Below, piece after piece: positions 14,145 to 16,279 of a stretch of 16,279 bases of DNA. Positions within the stretch are counted from its first letter, which is position 1, and each line of letters opens with the position of its first letter. A program made the translations under genes and the position numbers. The DNA comes from an uncultured Mycolicibacterium sp. Lineage in GTDB: Bacteria; Actinomycetota; Actinomycetes; Mycobacteriales; Mycobacteriaceae. The notes below the pieces were generated by a model. The model saw only the letters and a list, made by a program, of their open reading frames with translations, ran no database searches and had not been told where the DNA came from. The DNA is taken from contig NZ_CALDGS010000060.1 of the NCBI RefSeq assembly GCF_937941905.1, positions 1 through 16,279 of the forward strand. The letters are read 5' to 3'.

Positions 14145-15833
14145 ATGAACGAGACCGAGCGCGGCATGCCTTCCACCGGCGCACCTTCCAGTAGCGCCAT
14201 TCCAGAGCACATTCCCGCGCGGATGCTCAACGAGTTCGTCTACTGCCCACGCCTTTTCTACCTGGAATGGGTCGACGACCGATGGGCCGACAGCGCCGAC
14301 ACCGAACAGGGCAGGTTCACTCACCGCGCTAGTGATCGACGCGAAGGTTCCCTTCCGGACCCAGAATTCGCGGCGATTCTCAAGAACGTGTCGTCGGTGA
14401 GAATCCAGTCCGACCGGCTTGGTCTGGTCGCGGTGATCGATCGAGTCGAGGGCGAAGACGGGTACGTCTGCCCTGTAGATATCAAGAAGGGTCGGCCGGA
14501 TCCTGATGGCCTTCCTTGGCCGGCCGATCGCGTACAAGCGCTCGCCCAAGCAGCACTCTTGAAGGATGCCGGATATCGAGTACGTAAGGCGGTTCTCTAT
14601 TACGCAGAAACTCATCAGCGTGTCGATGTGCCGGTGACGCCGGAAGGGCTCGACGAAGTTACCGAGATCGCGGCACGGGCACGCGAGGTGGCATGTCGTC
14701 CCCGTCCACCGCTACCGCTGGTTCACAGCCCCAAGTGTCCCCGTTGCTCGCTCCTCGGACTGTGCCTGCCCGATGAAACCAACGCGCTGCTTGCCCGAGA
14801 TGACCTTCCGGTGCGCACCATCGTGCCCCGAGACCCCGACCACCGGCCCCTATACGTCACCGAGCAGGGCGCCTATGTCGGTGTGCGTAGCGGACGGCTC
14901 CGAATCACCAAGGACCGAGAAGAACTGGCGGAAGTCCGCCTCATCGATGTCGCCCAGCTGTGCGTCTACGGCAACGTACAGGTCAGCACGCAGGCACTGT
15001 CCGAGTTATGGGCCCGGGGCACGCCTGTTCTGTGGTTCTCCTACGGAGGTTGGCTACGGGGCTGGGCTCAGGGAGAGATGTCAAAGTACGTCGAGCTGCG
15101 ACGACGCCAGACCGCAGTACATGCCCAGGGTGGCTTCGATATCGCCCGTCAATTGATCGTCGGAAAGATCAAGAACAGCCGAACGTTGTTACGGCGTAAT
15201 GCCCGCGCCGACGTATCCGCCGAGCTCGCCCAGCTCGGCCGGCTTGCCGAAAGGGCCGCTACCGCAGATTCGGCGAGTTCGCTGCTCGGTATTGAGGGCG
15301 CCGCTGCACGGATCTATTTCTCTGCGTTTCCACGCATGATCGCTCCCGAATTCGCCACAGCAGAATTCGACACGAACGGCCGAAAACGGCGCCCGGCACC
15401 CGATCCGATAAACGCGCTATTGGGATTTACCTACTCGCTCCTACTGAAGGACATGGTTGCAACATGCCTCGGGGTCGGACTGGACCCCTACCTCGGGGTG
15501 TACCACCGTCCCCGCTACGGACGGCCCGCGTTGGCGCTCGACCTCATGGAAGAATTTCGCCCGCTCATCGCCGACTCCGTAGTCATCAATGCACTGAACA
15601 ACGGCGAGGTCAGTTCGACAAGTTTCTCCCGAAAAGGTCGCGCGGTCTGGCTCACCGCACAAGGGAGAAAAGCGGTTATGCGCGCATACGAGCGGCGCCT
15701 GGACACCCGCGTCAGGCACCCCATCTTCAAGTACCAGGTCACCTACCGCCGCGTGATGGATATCCAAGCGCGAATAGCCGCAGCGGTAATGGTGGGTGAG
15801 ATTGAGCAATATAGCCCGATGACAACCCGGTGA
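14145..15833 (+). CDS. cas4-cas1: CRISPR adaptation fusion protein Cas4-Cas1
   Basis: This 562-residue fusion selects, trims and integrates new spacers. The Cas4 half (about 1-215) has the 4Fe-4S cysteines C34 (VYCPRLFYLEW), C198, C201 and C207 (KCPRCSLLGLC). Its RecB-like nuclease residues are H60, D99 (AVIDRVE), D112 and K114 (VDIKKG). The Cas1 half starts near residue 225 (PLYVTEQGAYVG). It carries the metal-binding triad E384 (GIEGAAARIYF), H454 (GVYHRPRYGRP) and D466/E469 (LALDLMEEFRP). Cas4-Cas1 fusion is typical of type I-G, where Cas4 sets PAM-correct spacer choice. ATG 14145 is chosen over the open upstream frame because GAGG at 14131-14134 precedes it and upstream codons overlap the cas8 gene without Cas4 homology. 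cas2 follows after 3 nt. Confidence 0.95.
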   Translation: MNETERGMPSTGAPSSSAIPEHIPARMLNEFVYCPRLFYLEWVDDRWADSADTEQGRFTHRASDRREGSLPDPEFAAILKNVSSVRIQSDRLGLVAVIDRVEGEDGYVCPVDIKKGRPDPDGLPWPADRVQALAQAALLKDAGYRVRKAVLYYAETHQRVDVPVTPEGLDEVTEIAARAREVACRPRPPLPLVHSPKCPRCSLLGLCLPDETNALLARDDLPVRTIVPRDPDHRPLYVTEQGAYVGVRSGRLRITKDREELAEVRLIDVAQLCVYGNVQVSTQALSELWARGTPVLWFSYGGWLRGWAQGEMSKYVELRRRQTAVHAQGGFDIARQLIVGKIKNSRTLLRRNARADVSAELAQLGRLAERAATADSASSLLGIEGAAARIYFSAFPRMIAPEFATAEFDTNGRKRRPAPDPINALLGFTYSLLLKDMVATCLGVGLDPYLGVYHRPRYGRPALALDLMEEFRPLIADSVVINALNNGEVSSTSFSRKGRAVWLTAQGRKAVMRAYERRLDTRVRHPIFKYQVTYRRVMDIQARIAAAVMVGEIEQYSPMTTR

Positions 15834-15836
15834 TCT

Positions 15837-16124
15837 ATGGCACGACGGCGCTATCTCATAGCTTACGACATCCGAAACCCGAAACGACTCCGGCGCGTTT
15901 GTACGATCATGAAAGACTACGGAGTTCGGTTGCAGTACTCGGTCTTTTTGTGCGATCTGTCCGAGCTGGAACTGATTCGGTGGCGGTCTGAGATCCACAA
16001 AGCGGTGGATCTCCGAGCAGACTCGGTCATCCACGTCGACCTCGGCCGGTGCGACGCTGCGCCGGCAGTCGCCACCATTGGTGTCCCCCGCCAATTGCCT
16101 CCCAGTGGTCCGATCATCCTTTAG
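15837..16124 (+). CDS. cas2: CRISPR adaptation protein Cas2
   Basis: This 95-residue protein should dimerise between two Cas1 dimers to form the spacer integration complex. It opens with the ferredoxin-like first strand RRYLIAYDIRNPKRLRRV, containing the conserved aspartate D11. GVRLQYSVFLCDLSELELIRW follows, which is the second strand and dimer region of Cas2, and then a C-terminal strand DSVIHVDLG. Size and motifs are ordinary for the family. It begins 3 nt after the cas4-cas1 stop with no obvious independent Shine-Dalgarno sequence, so translation is probably coupled. It is the last gene of the operon and of the window. Confidence 0.95.
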   Translation: MARRRYLIAYDIRNPKRLRRVCTIMKDYGVRLQYSVFLCDLSELELIRWRSEIHKAVDLRADSVIHVDLGRCDAAPAVATIGVPRQLPPSGPIIL

Positions 16125-16279
16125 CGAGCGCTCCTTGCGGTGCGCAAGCCCCGGGAACCACTCGCACGCAGCTCAGAGCACCTTTCCAACTCCATAGTGA
16201 AGAAGATTGTGTGGCCACCGACCGCATCATGAACCACCTCTCGCGGACACGCCGATCGATGCAGGTGAAGTGTGGTAAA
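16125..16279 (+). other. Probable CRISPR leader, cut by the window edge
   Basis: These 155 nt follow cas2 without a supported gene. The second half is less GC-rich than the surrounding coding sequence, as leaders often are. No repeat of 25 nt or more occurs, so an array is not visible. Position after cas2 is the usual site of the leader and array in such operons, so this is an inference from context. The short frame beginning at the ATG at 16229 is open to the edge but has no ribosome binding site. Confidence 0.4.
16134..16148 (+). terminator. Small hairpin just after cas2
   Basis: CTTGCG (16134-16139) and CGCAAG (16143-16148) are perfect reverse complements around GTG, starting 10 nt after the cas2 stop. 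No T-run follows. It could slow transcription at the operon end, or be a structural element at the start of the leader. Confidence 0.3.

Noticed and set aside
16197..16279. Partial CRISPR repeat at the right edge (GTGAAG occurs twice)
   Set aside because: The similarity is only six or seven bases and the spacing cannot be tested within the window.
16229..16279. Short frame open to the right edge
   Set aside because: Only 17 codons, no Shine-Dalgarno sequence, located in the presumed leader.

Overview
The window looks like a chromosomal segment of a high-GC actinobacterium, most likely in or near Mycobacteriaceae. This rests on strong G/C third-position bias, frequent GTG starts, WXG100-type secretion genes and a Csb1/Csb2 CRISPR system. 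The genus is inferred and cannot be fixed from sequence alone.

Positions 1-3137 hold a peroxide-defence cluster on the + strand: the 3' part of ahpC (2-Cys peroxiredoxin), ahpF (its flavoprotein disulfide reductase) and an OxyR-type LysR regulator that keeps the classical redox cysteine pair. A perfect 12-bp inverted repeat separates ahpC from ahpF. Positions 3145-5713 hold a minus-strand ABC importer operon of the sulfonate/taurine/nitrate type (permease, ATPase, lipoprotein binding protein). It converges on oxyR with a 7-nt gap. Positions 5714-6013 show no convincing gene. Positions 6014-6880 encode two small WXG proteins, candidate type VII (ESX) substrates. The second seems to lose its C-terminal part, and 6881-7265 holds coding-like debris, a short hairpin and possible control elements for the next operon.

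Positions 7266-16124 are one tightly packed cas operon of type I-G (formerly I-U): csb1 (cas7), csb2 (cas5-cas6), cas3 with a C-terminal HD domain, a small 312-residue Cas8 candidate (the position expected for Csb3/Cas8u2; no large Csx17 is present), a cas4-cas1 fusion, and cas2. Genes overlap by 1, 11 and 4 nt, then are separated by 7 and 3 nt. Csb1, Csb2 and the Cas8 candidate should form Cascade, Csb2 should process crRNA, Cas3 should degrade targets, and Cas4-Cas1 with Cas2 should acquire spacers. The last 155 nt look like leader sequence. No repeat is visible, so the array probably lies just past the right edge.

The cas region is visibly less GC-rich and has looser codon bias than the left flank, which suggests acquisition by transfer next to a damaged secretion-substrate gene. 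The most unusual points are the small divergent Cas8, the broken WXG gene with its imperfect direct repeat, and the ahpCF-oxyR arrangement.
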